This document shows positions 16,662 to 25,256 of a stretch of DNA of 64,000 nt, one piece after another. The position numbers and the translations under genes are program-made. The stretch is from Nonomuraea wenchangensis. GTDB lineage: Bacteria > Actinomycetota > Actinomycetes > Streptosporangiales > Streptosporangiaceae. Each line of letters opens with the position of its first letter. Position 1 is the stretch's first letter. Location of the stretch: positions 82,832 to 146,831 of the forward strand of contig NZ_FOHX01000024.1 of the NCBI RefSeq assembly GCF_900111685.1. The letters run 5' to 3'. The notes beneath the pieces were generated by a model that was not told where the DNA came from, searched no databases, and saw only the letters and a program-made list of their open reading frames with translations.

Positions 16662-19411
16662 GCGCGGAGATCGTGCCTACGGAGATCGTCGTCGTCCCGC
16701 ACACCCATTGGGACCGCGAGTGGTACGAACCGTTCCAGCGGTTCCGGCTGCGCCTGGTGGCGCTGCTGGACGAGGTGCTCGACACGATGGAACGCGAGCC
16801 CGGCTACCACTTCACCCTCGACGGCCAGCTCGCCTGCGTGGACGACTACCTGGAGGTGCGGCCGGAGAACCGCGACCGGATCGCCGCCCTGGTCGAGTCG
16901 GGACGGCTCGCGATCGGGCCGTGGCAGATCCTGCTGGACGAGTTCCTGTGCTCGGGCGAGAACATCGTCCGCAACCTCGAACTCGGCATGGACCGGGCCG
17001 ACAAGCTGGGCGGCGCGATGCCGGTCGGCTACCTGCCCGACATGTTCGGCCACACCGCCCAGATGCCGCAGATCCTGCGCAAGGCCGGGCTGCTGCACGC
17101 CTGCGTCTACCGGGGCGTGCCGTCCTCCGTCACCACCGACGCCTTCGCCTGGGTCGCCCCCGACGGCACCGCCATCCGCACCCAATACCTCCCGGCCGGC
17201 GGCTACGGCAACGGCGCCCACCTGTTCCACGACCCCGACGGGCTGGCCGAGCGGGCGGCGACGTTCGTCACCACCATGCGCCGCTGGCACGGGCCCGAGG
17301 GGTCGCTGCTCGCGATGTACGGCACCGACCACTCCGCGCCGGTGCGCGGCCTGCCCGACATGGTGGCCGCGATCGGCGCCCGCATGGACACCCTGTCCGG
17401 CTACGTCGGCGCGTACTCCGGCGACGTGACGGGCCTGCCCGCCGTGCCCGGCGAGCTCCGCTCCCACGCCCGCGCCAACATCCTGCCCGGCGTCATCTCC
17501 ATCCGCCCCCACCTCAAGCAGGCCATGGGCCGCGCCGAGCGCATGGTCGAGCGCTACGCCGAGCCGTTCGCCGCGCTCTGGGGCGGCGAGTGGCCCGGCC
17601 GCTTCCTCGACATGGCCTGGTGGCGGCTCGTGGACGCCAGCGGCCACGACTCGGTGACCGGCTGCGGCGTGGACGAGACCGCCCAGCAGGTGGCCGCCCG
17701 CATCGCCGAGGCCGAACACCTCGGCCAGGCCGTACGCGACATGGTGACCGCCCGCCTCGCCGCCACCGTGCCCACGGAGGGCACCCTCGTGGTCAACCCC
17801 ACGCCCGCCGCCCGCACCGGCGTCGTCCTCCTGGACGTCGCCGGCCTTGACCCCCTCATGGACCACTCCGGCGCGGTCGTCCCCGTCCAGCCCCTGGAGT
17901 ACGCCCCCACGCTCCTGCTCGACGAGGAGATGGACCCCGCCACGGCCCTCACCTTCGTCCACGGCACCGAGCTGTACGGCCAGCACATCACCGGCTGGTC
18001 CGTCGAGGACGGCGTACTGACCTTCACCGTGGCCCGCACCACCACGCTCGCCTTCGACGTCGCCGACCTCCGTGACGCCCTCGACGGCGTCACCCGCGTC
18101 CGCATCGAGGCCGAGCCCCGCCGCACGGTCGCCGCCCTGGTCCAGGTCCCGCCGCTCGGCCACACCAGCGTGCGCCCCGAGCCGCACGCCCAGGTGTTCA
18201 CCGCGCCCGCCCCTGGCGACGACGAGGAGACCGGCATCCACGACCCGGCGTGCTGGCTCGCCTCCGACGTCGCCCCCCTCCCCGCGCGCGGCGACGAGGA
18301 GATCCTCGACAACGGGCTGCTCCGCGTCACCATCGCCGCCGACGGCACGCTGACGCTCGTCGGCGCGGACGGCACCACCGTCACCGGCGCGGGCCGCATC
18401 GTGGACGGCGGCGACGTCGGCGACACCTACAACTACGCGCCGCCCGCTCACGACCTGCTCGTCTCCGAACCGGTCGCGGTCGAGACCGAGCTCATCCACA
18501 CGGGGCCGCTGGTGGCCGTGGTGGAGGTGCGCAGGACGTACGAGTGGCCGGCCGCGGGCGACGGCATCCCCGAGACCCCCGAGCTCCCGGCCCGGTCGCG
18601 GACCTTCCGCCTGGAGCGGACCGTCGTCACCACCCGGGTCGAACTCCGCTCCGGCGAGCCCTTCGTCCGGCTCCGGCTCGACTTCGACAACCGCTGCGAC
18701 GACCACCGCGTCCGCTTCCACGTGCCCCTGCCGGAGGCGGCCACGGAGTCCCACGCCGAAGGCCAGTTCGCGGTCGTCACCCGCGGGCTGAGCGCCGAGG
18801 CCGGCTGCGGCGAGACCCCGCTGCCCACCTTCCCCGCCTCCTCCTGGGTGGCCGCGGGCGGCGCCGCCGTGCTGCTGGAGCACGTCACCGAGTACGAGCT
18901 GACCGGTGACGGCGAACTCGCCCTGACCCTGCTCCGCTCGGCCGGCTACCTCTCACGCAACCGCAACGCCCTCCGCCCCGAGCCCGCCGGCCCTCAGCTC
19001 CCGACCCCGGCCGCGCAGTCGCGCGGGCTGCGCTCGCTCAACCTCGCGCTGATGCCGTGCGCGTCCTGGCAGCAGGCGCCGCCCGCCGCCGAGGTCTTCC
19101 GCCACGACCTGGTGACCGTCGCGGGCACCGGCGAGCCGTCACTGCCGCTGCCGGAGCCGGCGTACGGGCTGTCGGTGACGGGCGAGGGCGTGACCATGAC
19201 CTCGCTGCGGATGCGCGACGACTGGCACGAGCTGCGCGTCGTCGCCCTCACCCCGGACGCCACCGAGGCGGTCGTCACGGGCGGCCTCACCGAGGCCCGC
19301 CACGCCGACCTCCGCGGCCGCCCCGGCGACCCCCTGCCGGTGACCGACGGCACGCTCCGGCTTCCCCTGAACCCCTGGGAGATCGCCACCATCCAGTTTC
19401 GCAAACTCTGA
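16658..19411 (+). CDS. GH38 alpha-mannosidase
   Basis: A 917-residue glycoside hydrolase family 38 enzyme. The zinc-site motif VPHTHWDREWYEPF is at residues 12-25, the nucleophile region YLPDMFGHTAQMPQIL near residue 127, and WWRLVDASGHDSVTGCGVDE near residue 325; the C-terminal half is the usual all-beta mannosidase module. There is no signal peptide, so substrate must be imported first. GTG start preceded by GGAGGAG and overlapping the upstream stop. It ends the right arm of the divergon and implies that the imported compound carries alpha-linked mannose or a related sugar. Confidence 0.93.
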   Translation: MSAEIVPTEIVVVPHTHWDREWYEPFQRFRLRLVALLDEVLDTMEREPGYHFTLDGQLACVDDYLEVRPENRDRIAALVESGRLAIGPWQILLDEFLCSGENIVRNLELGMDRADKLGGAMPVGYLPDMFGHTAQMPQILRKAGLLHACVYRGVPSSVTTDAFAWVAPDGTAIRTQYLPAGGYGNGAHLFHDPDGLAERAATFVTTMRRWHGPEGSLLAMYGTDHSAPVRGLPDMVAAIGARMDTLSGYVGAYSGDVTGLPAVPGELRSHARANILPGVISIRPHLKQAMGRAERMVERYAEPFAALWGGEWPGRFLDMAWWRLVDASGHDSVTGCGVDETAQQVAARIAEAEHLGQAVRDMVTARLAATVPTEGTLVVNPTPAARTGVVLLDVAGLDPLMDHSGAVVPVQPLEYAPTLLLDEEMDPATALTFVHGTELYGQHITGWSVEDGVLTFTVARTTTLAFDVADLRDALDGVTRVRIEAEPRRTVAALVQVPPLGHTSVRPEPHAQVFTAPAPGDDEETGIHDPACWLASDVAPLPARGDEEILDNGLLRVTIAADGTLTLVGADGTTVTGAGRIVDGGDVGDTYNYAPPAHDLLVSEPVAVETELIHTGPLVAVVEVRRTYEWPAAGDGIPETPELPARSRTFRLERTVVTTRVELRSGEPFVRLRLDFDNRCDDHRVRFHVPLPEAATESHAEGQFAVVTRGLSAEAGCGETPLPTFPASSWVAAGGAAVLLEHVTEYELTGDGELALTLLRSAGYLSRNRNALRPEPAGPQLPTPAAQSRGLRSLNLALMPCASWQQAPPAAEVFRHDLVTVAGTGEPSLPLPEPAYGLSVTGEGVTMTSLRMRDDWHELRVVALTPDATEAVVTGGLTEARHADLRGRPGDPLPVTDGTLRLPLNPWEIATIQFRKL

Positions 19412-19433
19412 GTAACGAATCGAACGCGAGTAG

Positions 19434-19439
19434 TAATGT
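19434..19439 (+). promoter_or_regulatory. Probable -10 element of a leaderless gene
   Basis: TAATGT (TANNNT) lies exactly seven bases before the ATG at 19447, the spacing expected when transcription begins at the start codon. There is no Shine-Dalgarno sequence in the gap and no clear -35. Confidence 0.4.
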
Positions 19440-19446
19440 TCGCGGC

Positions 19447-20289
19447 ATGGTCACGTCGCAACACGAAGGTCTGACCAAGGTCGCGACCTTTCAACCGGAT
19501 CACACCCGACATATGCTGCTCGCGCTGTTCGACCTGCCTATCCCGAAGTCGGGCGAGGGCCGCCTCGCCTCGCCCGACCTCTCGGAGGCGGACCCGGCGG
19601 TGTGCCGGGCCGACGGCGCCCTGCTCTACGGAGACGGCGAGGACAAGTTCGGCATCGTCATCGAGACGCAGCGCGGCCTCGACAAGGAGAAGCCCTACAC
19701 CTGGCTGGAGTACATCGCGAACTTCCGCTCCCGCGAGAAGTGCCCGGTGTGCCTGATCGTCATCTGCCCCAAGCGCAATGTCGCGCGCTGGGCGCTGCAG
19801 GTCATCGCGACCGGGCACCCCGGCCTCGAACTGACGCCCCTGGTCATCCACTCGGGCAACACGCCCGTCATCACGGACGTCGATTGCGCCAGGGAGAACA
19901 TCGGGCTGGCGGTCATGTCCGCCGTCATCCAGAGCGAGGATCCCCGCTTCGAGGCCGTCATCTCCGCAGTTGAGAAGGCACTGGACTACCTCGATCCGAA
20001 AATCGCCGAGCGGTACGCTCGCTACATCACTGTGTCACTGGAAGGTGACGCACAGAGAGAGTGGGACAGAAGGATGAAGGCGATGACGTATCCGTACATG
20101 GGCGAGTACGGCGAGAGCCTGATCGCCAAGGGCAAGGTTGATTCCATCTTCCTGATTCTCGAGGGACGCGGAATTCCGGTGTCCGATGAGGTGCGGGGTC
20201 AGATCCTCGCCTGTAGCGACAAGGACACCCTCGACGCCTGGGTGCTGCGGGCGCTCACCATCGAGACGGCAGAGGCCCTCTTTGACTGA
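19447..20289 (+). CDS. Uncharacterised protein with a PD-(D/E)XK nuclease-like region
   Basis: A 280-residue protein of a type common in actinomycetes and sometimes linked to the Rpn/transposase-like nuclease group. The segment DGALLYGD...FGIVIETQRG (about residues 58-80) has the acidic residue, hydrophobic strand and E-x-Q order of a PD-(D/E)XK core. The C-terminus (TYPYMGEY, LEGRGIPVSDEVR, DTLDAWVLRALTIETAEALFD) is the recurrent tail module of this family. No nuclease activity is proven. It stands alone between two metabolic clusters, appears leaderless, and its tail is duplicated directly downstream. Confidence 0.6.
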   Translation: MVTSQHEGLTKVATFQPDHTRHMLLALFDLPIPKSGEGRLASPDLSEADPAVCRADGALLYGDGEDKFGIVIETQRGLDKEKPYTWLEYIANFRSREKCPVCLIVICPKRNVARWALQVIATGHPGLELTPLVIHSGNTPVITDVDCARENIGLAVMSAVIQSEDPRFEAVISAVEKALDYLDPKIAERYARYITVSLEGDAQREWDRRMKAMTYPYMGEYGESLIAKGKVDSIFLILEGRGIPVSDEVRGQILACSDKDTLDAWVLRALTIETAEALFD

Positions 20290-20329
20290 CTTCGCCACAA
20301 CCGGAGGGCACGAGCGGGATCAGGGGACG

Positions 20330-20572
20330 ACGTATCCGTACATGGGCGAGTACGCCGAAAGCCTGATCGCCAAGGGAAGGGCCAAGAGCAAGGCCGCGGG
20401 GACGGCGAGAGCGATCGTCGTGATGCTTGAGGGGCGCGGGCTTTCGGTGTCCGACGAGGTGCGGAATCGGGTCCTTTCCTGCGAGGATCAGGACACCCTC
20501 GACGCCTGGGTGCTGCGGGCGATCACCGTCGAGACGGCGGAGGCACTCTTCGACCGATCTCGCGCGTCCTAG
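20330..20572 (+). pseudogene. Partial tandem duplicate of the preceding gene's 3' end
   Basis: This stretch encodes TYPYMGEYAESLIAKG, LEGRGLSVSDEVRNR and DTLDAWVLRAITVETAEALFD, nearly identical to the last 68 codons of the gene at 19447-20289 (from base 20086), then stops at 20572. It has no start codon or ribosome-binding site of its own. It retains about eight extra codons (an alanine-rich SKAAGTARA piece) that the upstream copy lacks, so the intact gene may have lost them after duplication. It is most likely a remnant and not an expressed gene. Confidence 0.65.
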
Positions 20573-22062
20573 CCGAAGAGGCCGAGTTGGCGGGCGGCGC
20601 GGAGGGCGAGCCAGACCTCGGCGAAGGCGCCGCTTGACGACAGGTCGCGGCCGGTGAGCGCGGCGAAGCGGCGCAGCCGGTAGGACAGCGTGTTGGGGTG
20701 GATGTGCAGGGCCGCGGCGGCGTCGTCCGTGTGCCGGTTGTGCTCCATCCACACCCGTACGGTCGCCAGCAGGCGCGAGTCGTGGGCGGCGTCGTAGGCC
20801 ACCACCTCGCCGAGGACGTGGTCCACCAGGGCGCGCAGGGTCGCGGCGTCGTCAGGGAGCCAGCGGCCGGTGGTGTCCTCGCCATAGTGGACCAGGGGCT
20901 TGCCGGATTCGGCGGCGTGCGAGGCGGCCCAGACGGCCTCGCGTTGCGGCAGGCGCAGTGACGCGCCGGCCGGGAACGGATGGCTGGCCCCGGCGCGGGC
21001 GTCGGGCACGGCGGCGACGGCGGGGCCGGCCGCGGGCGGTCCCAGCACATAGTGGTCGTCGCCGCGGCGCAGCATCAGATGGGGCAGCTCGTCCAGGGCG
21101 CGGCGCAGCGCGTCGTCGGGGGCGTCGCGGACGACCAGCAGGACCAGGTCGGCGTCGAGGCCGAGGCGGGTCAGGCGGCGGCGGGCGGCCGGCGGGTCCA
21201 GGACGTCCTGGAGCAGCTCGGCCAGCGTCTCGGCGCCCTCGCGGCGGAGCGTCTCGCGTTCGTTGCGGGCCATGGCCACCTGCAGCGCCGCGACCGTGGC
21301 GATGTGCTGGACGACGGCGAGCCCGGCCGGGCGGGCGCCCTCGCGTTCGAAGGCGACGAGGAAACCGGCGGGGCCGCCCGGGGCCGAGACCGGCAGGGCG
21401 AAGCCGCCGGGGATGGTGGGCGGCGCGTCCGGCTCGGCGGGCAGGACGTCCAGGCTGGGCGGCACCGGCACCCCCTTGAGCAGCGGCCGGCCCTGCGGCG
21501 TGCACAGGTGGACGTCGTAGCCGGACAGCCGTTCGAGGCGTTTGAAGAGGGTCGCGGTGTCGAGGTCCTCGGCGGCGAGCCAGCGCAGCGCGCCGAAGAC
21601 CTGGAGCTGCGCGCCGAGGCGGTGGTTGGCGTCCTCCTGCAGCGCCGCCGCCACCTCCTGCGAGATCGCGATGAACGGCACCGCCAGCGGCACCTCCAGC
21701 ACCGGGATGCCCCGCTCCTCGGCCGCCTCGAAGAAGGCCGGGTGCAGTGGCGGCACGTGGAGCCCGGCGGACAGGGCGAGGGCCGAGACGCCGGCGTCGT
21801 CGAGGCGGCGCAGGTAGGCGCGCTGCCGGGCGGCCGAACGGGGCAGGCCGAGCCCGGTCGTCAGGATGACCTCGGCGCCGAGCAGCCAGGGCGTCGGGTC
21901 GTCGAGCTCGCTGACGTGCGCCCACGACACCGACCGCGACAGGCCCGCCTCCCCGGCCAGGAGCCGGAGCTGCAGGGCCGGCGAGCGGAGGAGGTCCTCG
22001 ACGGTGATCTTGTGGTCCGGGCGTTCAGGGACCGGGCGTTTGTGTTCCGGCACAACACACAC
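20569..22062 (-). CDS. PucR-family transcriptional regulator
   Basis: A 497-residue regulator with the PucR N-terminal domain (ITVEDLLRSPALQLRLLAGE, then SWAHVSELDDPTPWLLGAEVILTTG) and a C-terminal HTH_30 helix-turn-helix (HNRHTDDAAAALHIHPNTLSYRLRRF). PucR proteins respond to purine-breakdown or related nitrogenous metabolites. It is divergent from the agmatinase-NCS1-cyclase operon with only 42 bp between starts, so it most likely controls that operon. The GTG at 22062 is used; another in-frame GTG at 22053 is equally plausible. Its stop overlaps the duplicated tail fragment. Confidence 0.9.
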   Translation of the reverse strand: MCVVPEHKRPVPERPDHKITVEDLLRSPALQLRLLAGEAGLSRSVSWAHVSELDDPTPWLLGAEVILTTGLGLPRSAARQRAYLRRLDDAGVSALALSAGLHVPPLHPAFFEAAEERGIPVLEVPLAVPFIAISQEVAAALQEDANHRLGAQLQVFGALRWLAAEDLDTATLFKRLERLSGYDVHLCTPQGRPLLKGVPVPPSLDVLPAEPDAPPTIPGGFALPVSAPGGPAGFLVAFEREGARPAGLAVVQHIATVAALQVAMARNERETLRREGAETLAELLQDVLDPPAARRRLTRLGLDADLVLLVVRDAPDDALRRALDELPHLMLRRGDDHYVLGPPAAGPAVAAVPDARAGASHPFPAGASLRLPQREAVWAASHAAESGKPLVHYGEDTTGRWLPDDAATLRALVDHVLGEVVAYDAAHDSRLLATVRVWMEHNRHTDDAAAALHIHPNTLSYRLRRFAALTGRDLSSSGAFAEVWLALRAARQLGLFG

Positions 22063-22104
22063 CGTAATACTTCGTGGGCACTACAATTGCCGCAGGTCAG
22101 AGGC

Positions 22105-23061
22105 ATGACGAACACTGTCGGCATGACTATCGGCCCCGTCGACTCCTCCCGGGTCCCGCGTTTCGCCGGGCCCGCCACCTTCGCCCGCCTGCCCCGCCTC
22201 GACCAGGTGGAGCGGGCCGACGTCGCGGTCGTGGGCGTGCCGTTCGACAGCGGCGTGTCCTACCGGCCGGGCGCCAGGTTCGGTCCCGCCGCCGTCCGGG
22301 AGGCCTCCCGGCTGCTGCGGCCCTACCACCCGGGGCTCGACGTGTCGCCGTTCGAGCAGGTGCAGGTGGCCGACGCCGGTGACATCGCGGCCAACCCGTT
22401 CGACATCGGCGCGGCGATCGAGGCGATCGAGGAGGTGGCGGGCTCGATCGACGCCCGGCTCGTCACCATCGGCGGCGACCACACCATCGCGCTGCCGCTG
22501 CTGCGGGCCGCCGCGCGGAAGCACGGCCCGGTCGCGTTGCTGCACTTCGACGCGCATCTCGACACCTGGGACACCTACTTCGGCGCGGAGTACACGCACG
22601 GCACGCCGTTCCGGCGGGCCGTGGAGGAGGGGCTGGTCGATACCGAGGCGCTGAGCCACGTCGGCACCCGCGGCCCCCTCTACGGCAAGAAGGACCTCGA
22701 GGACGACCGGCGGCTCGGGTTCGGCATCCTGACCGCCGCCGACGTGCTGCGGCGGGGTCTGGACGAGGTCGTCGACGTGCTGCGGCAGCGCATCGGCGAG
22801 CGTCCTCTGTACGTCTCGGTCGACATCGACGTGCTCGACCCCGCCCACGCCCCCGGCACCGGCACCCCGGAAGCCGGCGGGCTGACAAGCCGCGAGTTGC
22901 TGGAGATCCTGCGCGGACTCGCCGGTTGCGACCTGATCGGGGCCGACGTCGTCGAAGTGGCCCCGGCCTACGACCACGCGGAGATCACCTCGGTCGCCGC
23001 CTCCCACGTGGCCTACGACCTCGTCAGCTTGCTGGCGTTGCGGCAGGAGAACCAGACATGA
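22105..23061 (+). CDS. speB: Agmatinase-family ureohydrolase
   Basis: A 318-residue Mn-dependent ureohydrolase. Metal ligands are all present: the histidine in TIGGDHTIALP, LHFDAHLDTWD (DxHxD), and the pair of aspartates in VSVDIDVLDPAHAPGTGTPE. The PFDSGVSYRPGARFGP stretch is the agmatinase N-terminal signature. It releases urea from agmatine or another guanidino compound; guanidinobutyrate or guanidinopropionate cannot be excluded. The ATG at 22105 is used; one at 22123 is possible. First gene of a coupled operon with an NCS1 permease and cyclase; a TACAAT -10-like box is at 22082-22087. Confidence 0.88.
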   Translation: MTNTVGMTIGPVDSSRVPRFAGPATFARLPRLDQVERADVAVVGVPFDSGVSYRPGARFGPAAVREASRLLRPYHPGLDVSPFEQVQVADAGDIAANPFDIGAAIEAIEEVAGSIDARLVTIGGDHTIALPLLRAAARKHGPVALLHFDAHLDTWDTYFGAEYTHGTPFRRAVEEGLVDTEALSHVGTRGPLYGKKDLEDDRRLGFGILTAADVLRRGLDEVVDVLRQRIGERPLYVSVDIDVLDPAHAPGTGTPEAGGLTSRELLEILRGLAGCDLIGADVVEVAPAYDHAEITSVAASHVAYDLVSLLALRQENQT

Positions 23062-24584
23062 GCAACACCCTCACCGAGATCGAGACCTATGGGGTCGAGC
23101 GCATCCCGGACGTCGACCGTACGGCGCGTCCGCTCGACCTGTTCCGGGTGGCCTTCGGCGGCGCGAACACGTTCGCGACCTGCGTGCTGGGGTCCTTCCC
23201 CATCCTGTTCGGCCTGTCGTTCTGGCAGGGCCTGGCGGCGACCGTGCTCGGGCTGGTGGTGGGGGCGCTGATCCTGGCGCCGCTGTCGCTGTTCGGGCCG
23301 CTCAACGGCACCAACAACGCCGTGTCGTCCTCGGCCCACCTGGGCGTGCACGGGCGGGTCGTGGGCTCGTTCCTGGCGCTGCTGACCGCGATCGCGTTCT
23401 TCTCGATCTCGGTGTGGTCGTCGGGGGACGCGCTCGTGGGCGGCGCGCACCGGCTGGTCGGGCTGCCGGACACCGAGGTGTCGTACGCGATCGCGTACGG
23501 CATCTTCGCCGCGCTCGTGCTGGTCGTCTGCGTGTACGGCTTCCGCTTCATGCTGTTCGTCAACAAGATCGCGGTCGCGGCGGCGTCGCTGCTGTTCGTG
23601 CTGGGGATCTTCGCCTTCGCCGGCGACTTCGACCCGTCCTACCCGGGCACGCTCGCGGCCGGTGACCCGCTGTTCTGGCCGTCGTTCATCGGCGCGGCGC
23701 TCATCGTGCTGTCGAACCCGGTCTCCTTCGGCGCCTTCCTCGGCGACTGGTCGCGGTACATCCCGGCGGGCACGCCGCGCCGGAAGGTGATGACGGCCGC
23801 GTTCATGTCGCAGATCGCCACGATCCTGCCGTTCTTCTTCGGCCTGTCCACCGCCTCGATCATCGCGTCCAAGGCGGCGCAGTACGTGGACCCGGCCGCC
23901 CCCAACTACGTCGGCGGCCTGCTGGCGATCTCGCCCGCGTGGTACTTCATCCCGGTCTGCCTGATCGCGCTCATCGGCGGCATGTCCACGGGCAGCACCT
24001 CCCTCTACGGCACCGGCCTGGACTTCTCCAGCGTCTTCCCGCGTTTCAGTCGCGTGAAGGCCACGCTCTTCATCGGTACGCTGTCGATCATGTTCATCTT
24101 CGTCGGCCGCTTCGCCGCGAACCTGACGCAGAGCATCTCGACGTTCGCGACACTGATCATCACCTGCACCGCCCCGTGGATGGTGATCATGATGCTCGGC
24201 TACGTCACGCGGCGCGGCTGGTACGACCCCGACGCCCTGCAGGTCTTCAACCGGCGCCAGCGCGGCGGCCGCTACTGGTTCACCCACGGCTGGAACTGGC
24301 GGGGCATGTCCGCCTGGCTGGCCTCGGCGCTGCTGGCGCTGTCGTTCGTCAACCTGCCGGGGCAGTTCGTCGGCCCGCTCGGTGAGCTGGCCGGCGGCGT
24401 GGACATCTCGCTGCCTGTCGGCCTGGCCGTCGCCGCGCTGCTCTACCTGACGCTGCTGACCGCCTTCCCCGAGCCGCGCGAGGTCTACGGGCCGCAGGGA
24501 CCGCGCCTGGTCCGCGCGGCCGACACCCCGGTGCCGCCGATCGTCGACGTGCGGCCGGCGGCCACGGAGCCGGTCGCCCCGTGA
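23058..24584 (+). CDS. NCS1-family permease (cytosine/purine/hydantoin type)
   Basis: A 508-residue transporter with about 12 membrane segments. Typical NCS1 features are the N-terminal YGVERIPDVDRTARPLDLFR followed by FGGANTFATCVLG, the repeated G-rich helices, and FGAFLGDWSRYIP before helix 7. NCS1 members carry nucleobases, hydantoins, allantoin or related compounds by H+ or Na+ symport. Coupled by ATGA overlap to the ureohydrolase, so it should import that operon's substrate; a guanidino or ureido compound is likely. Confidence 0.9.
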   Translation: MSNTLTEIETYGVERIPDVDRTARPLDLFRVAFGGANTFATCVLGSFPILFGLSFWQGLAATVLGLVVGALILAPLSLFGPLNGTNNAVSSSAHLGVHGRVVGSFLALLTAIAFFSISVWSSGDALVGGAHRLVGLPDTEVSYAIAYGIFAALVLVVCVYGFRFMLFVNKIAVAAASLLFVLGIFAFAGDFDPSYPGTLAAGDPLFWPSFIGAALIVLSNPVSFGAFLGDWSRYIPAGTPRRKVMTAAFMSQIATILPFFFGLSTASIIASKAAQYVDPAAPNYVGGLLAISPAWYFIPVCLIALIGGMSTGSTSLYGTGLDFSSVFPRFSRVKATLFIGTLSIMFIFVGRFAANLTQSISTFATLIITCTAPWMVIMMLGYVTRRGWYDPDALQVFNRRQRGGRYWFTHGWNWRGMSAWLASALLALSFVNLPGQFVGPLGELAGGVDISLPVGLAVAALLYLTLLTAFPEPREVYGPQGPRLVRAADTPVPPIVDVRPAATEPVAP

Positions 24585-25256
24585 CGGAGTTCGACGCTAC
24601 GGAGCTGGTGGACCTGTCGGTGCCGGTCGAGACCGGGATGCCCGTCTATCCGGGCGACCCCGAGGTCTCGATCGGCCCGGCGCTCACCGTGGCCCGCGAC
24701 GGCGTCAACGTGCTGGCCGTCCACATGGGTTCCCAGTCGGGCACCCATGTGGACGCGCCGTACCACTTCGGCGACGCGCTGCCCACGCTGGACGACCTGC
24801 CGCTGGACCGGTTCGCCGGCCCGGCGACGGTGGTGGACGCCCGGGGCCTCGCGCCCCGGGCGGCCATCGGCGCGGCGGCCTTCCGCGAGGTGCGGGCGGG
24901 CACGATCGTGCTGGTCGCCACCGGCTGGTCGGCGCACTGGGGCACCGCCGCCTACCTGGAGCACCCCTACCTGTCGGAGGAGGCGGCGGAGCTGCTGGTG
25001 GAGCGGGGCGTCCGGACGGTCGGGATCGACGCGCTGAGCGTGGACCCCACGCCGGCCGCCGACTTCCCCGCCCATCGGGTGCTGTGCGGCGCGCACGCCG
25101 TCATCGCCGAGAACCTGACCGGTCTCGGCGGCCTGCTCCGGGCGCAGGAGAGCGGCCGGCCGGTCGAGGTGTCACTGTTCCCGATCCGGCTGGCCGGGGC
25201 GGACGGCGCTCCCGTCCGCGGTGGCCCGGCTGGGTCAGCGAGTGCCCCAGGAGTAG
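24581..25256 (+). CDS. Cyclase-family metal-dependent hydrolase, probably frameshifted near its end
   Basis: A cyclase/kynurenine-formamidase-like hydrolase with its zinc-site motif SQSGTHVDAPYHF and VRTVGIDALSVD. The GTG start overlaps the permease stop. Up to about base 25216 it follows the family, ending GADGAPV. In the uninterrupted frame it then runs to 25552, but the added 110 residues are only the antisense of the Lrp gene. Shifting frame at 25217/25218 gives AVARLGQRVPQE and a stop at 25256, as family members end. I annotate the shifted end. Loss of two bases in a CGCG run, or a sequencing error, is likely. Confidence 0.7.

Noticed and set aside
16616..18883. Long minus-strand open frame opposite the alpha-mannosidase
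   Set aside because: It is the shadow of the GH38 gene; composition is antisense-like and no family is recognisable.
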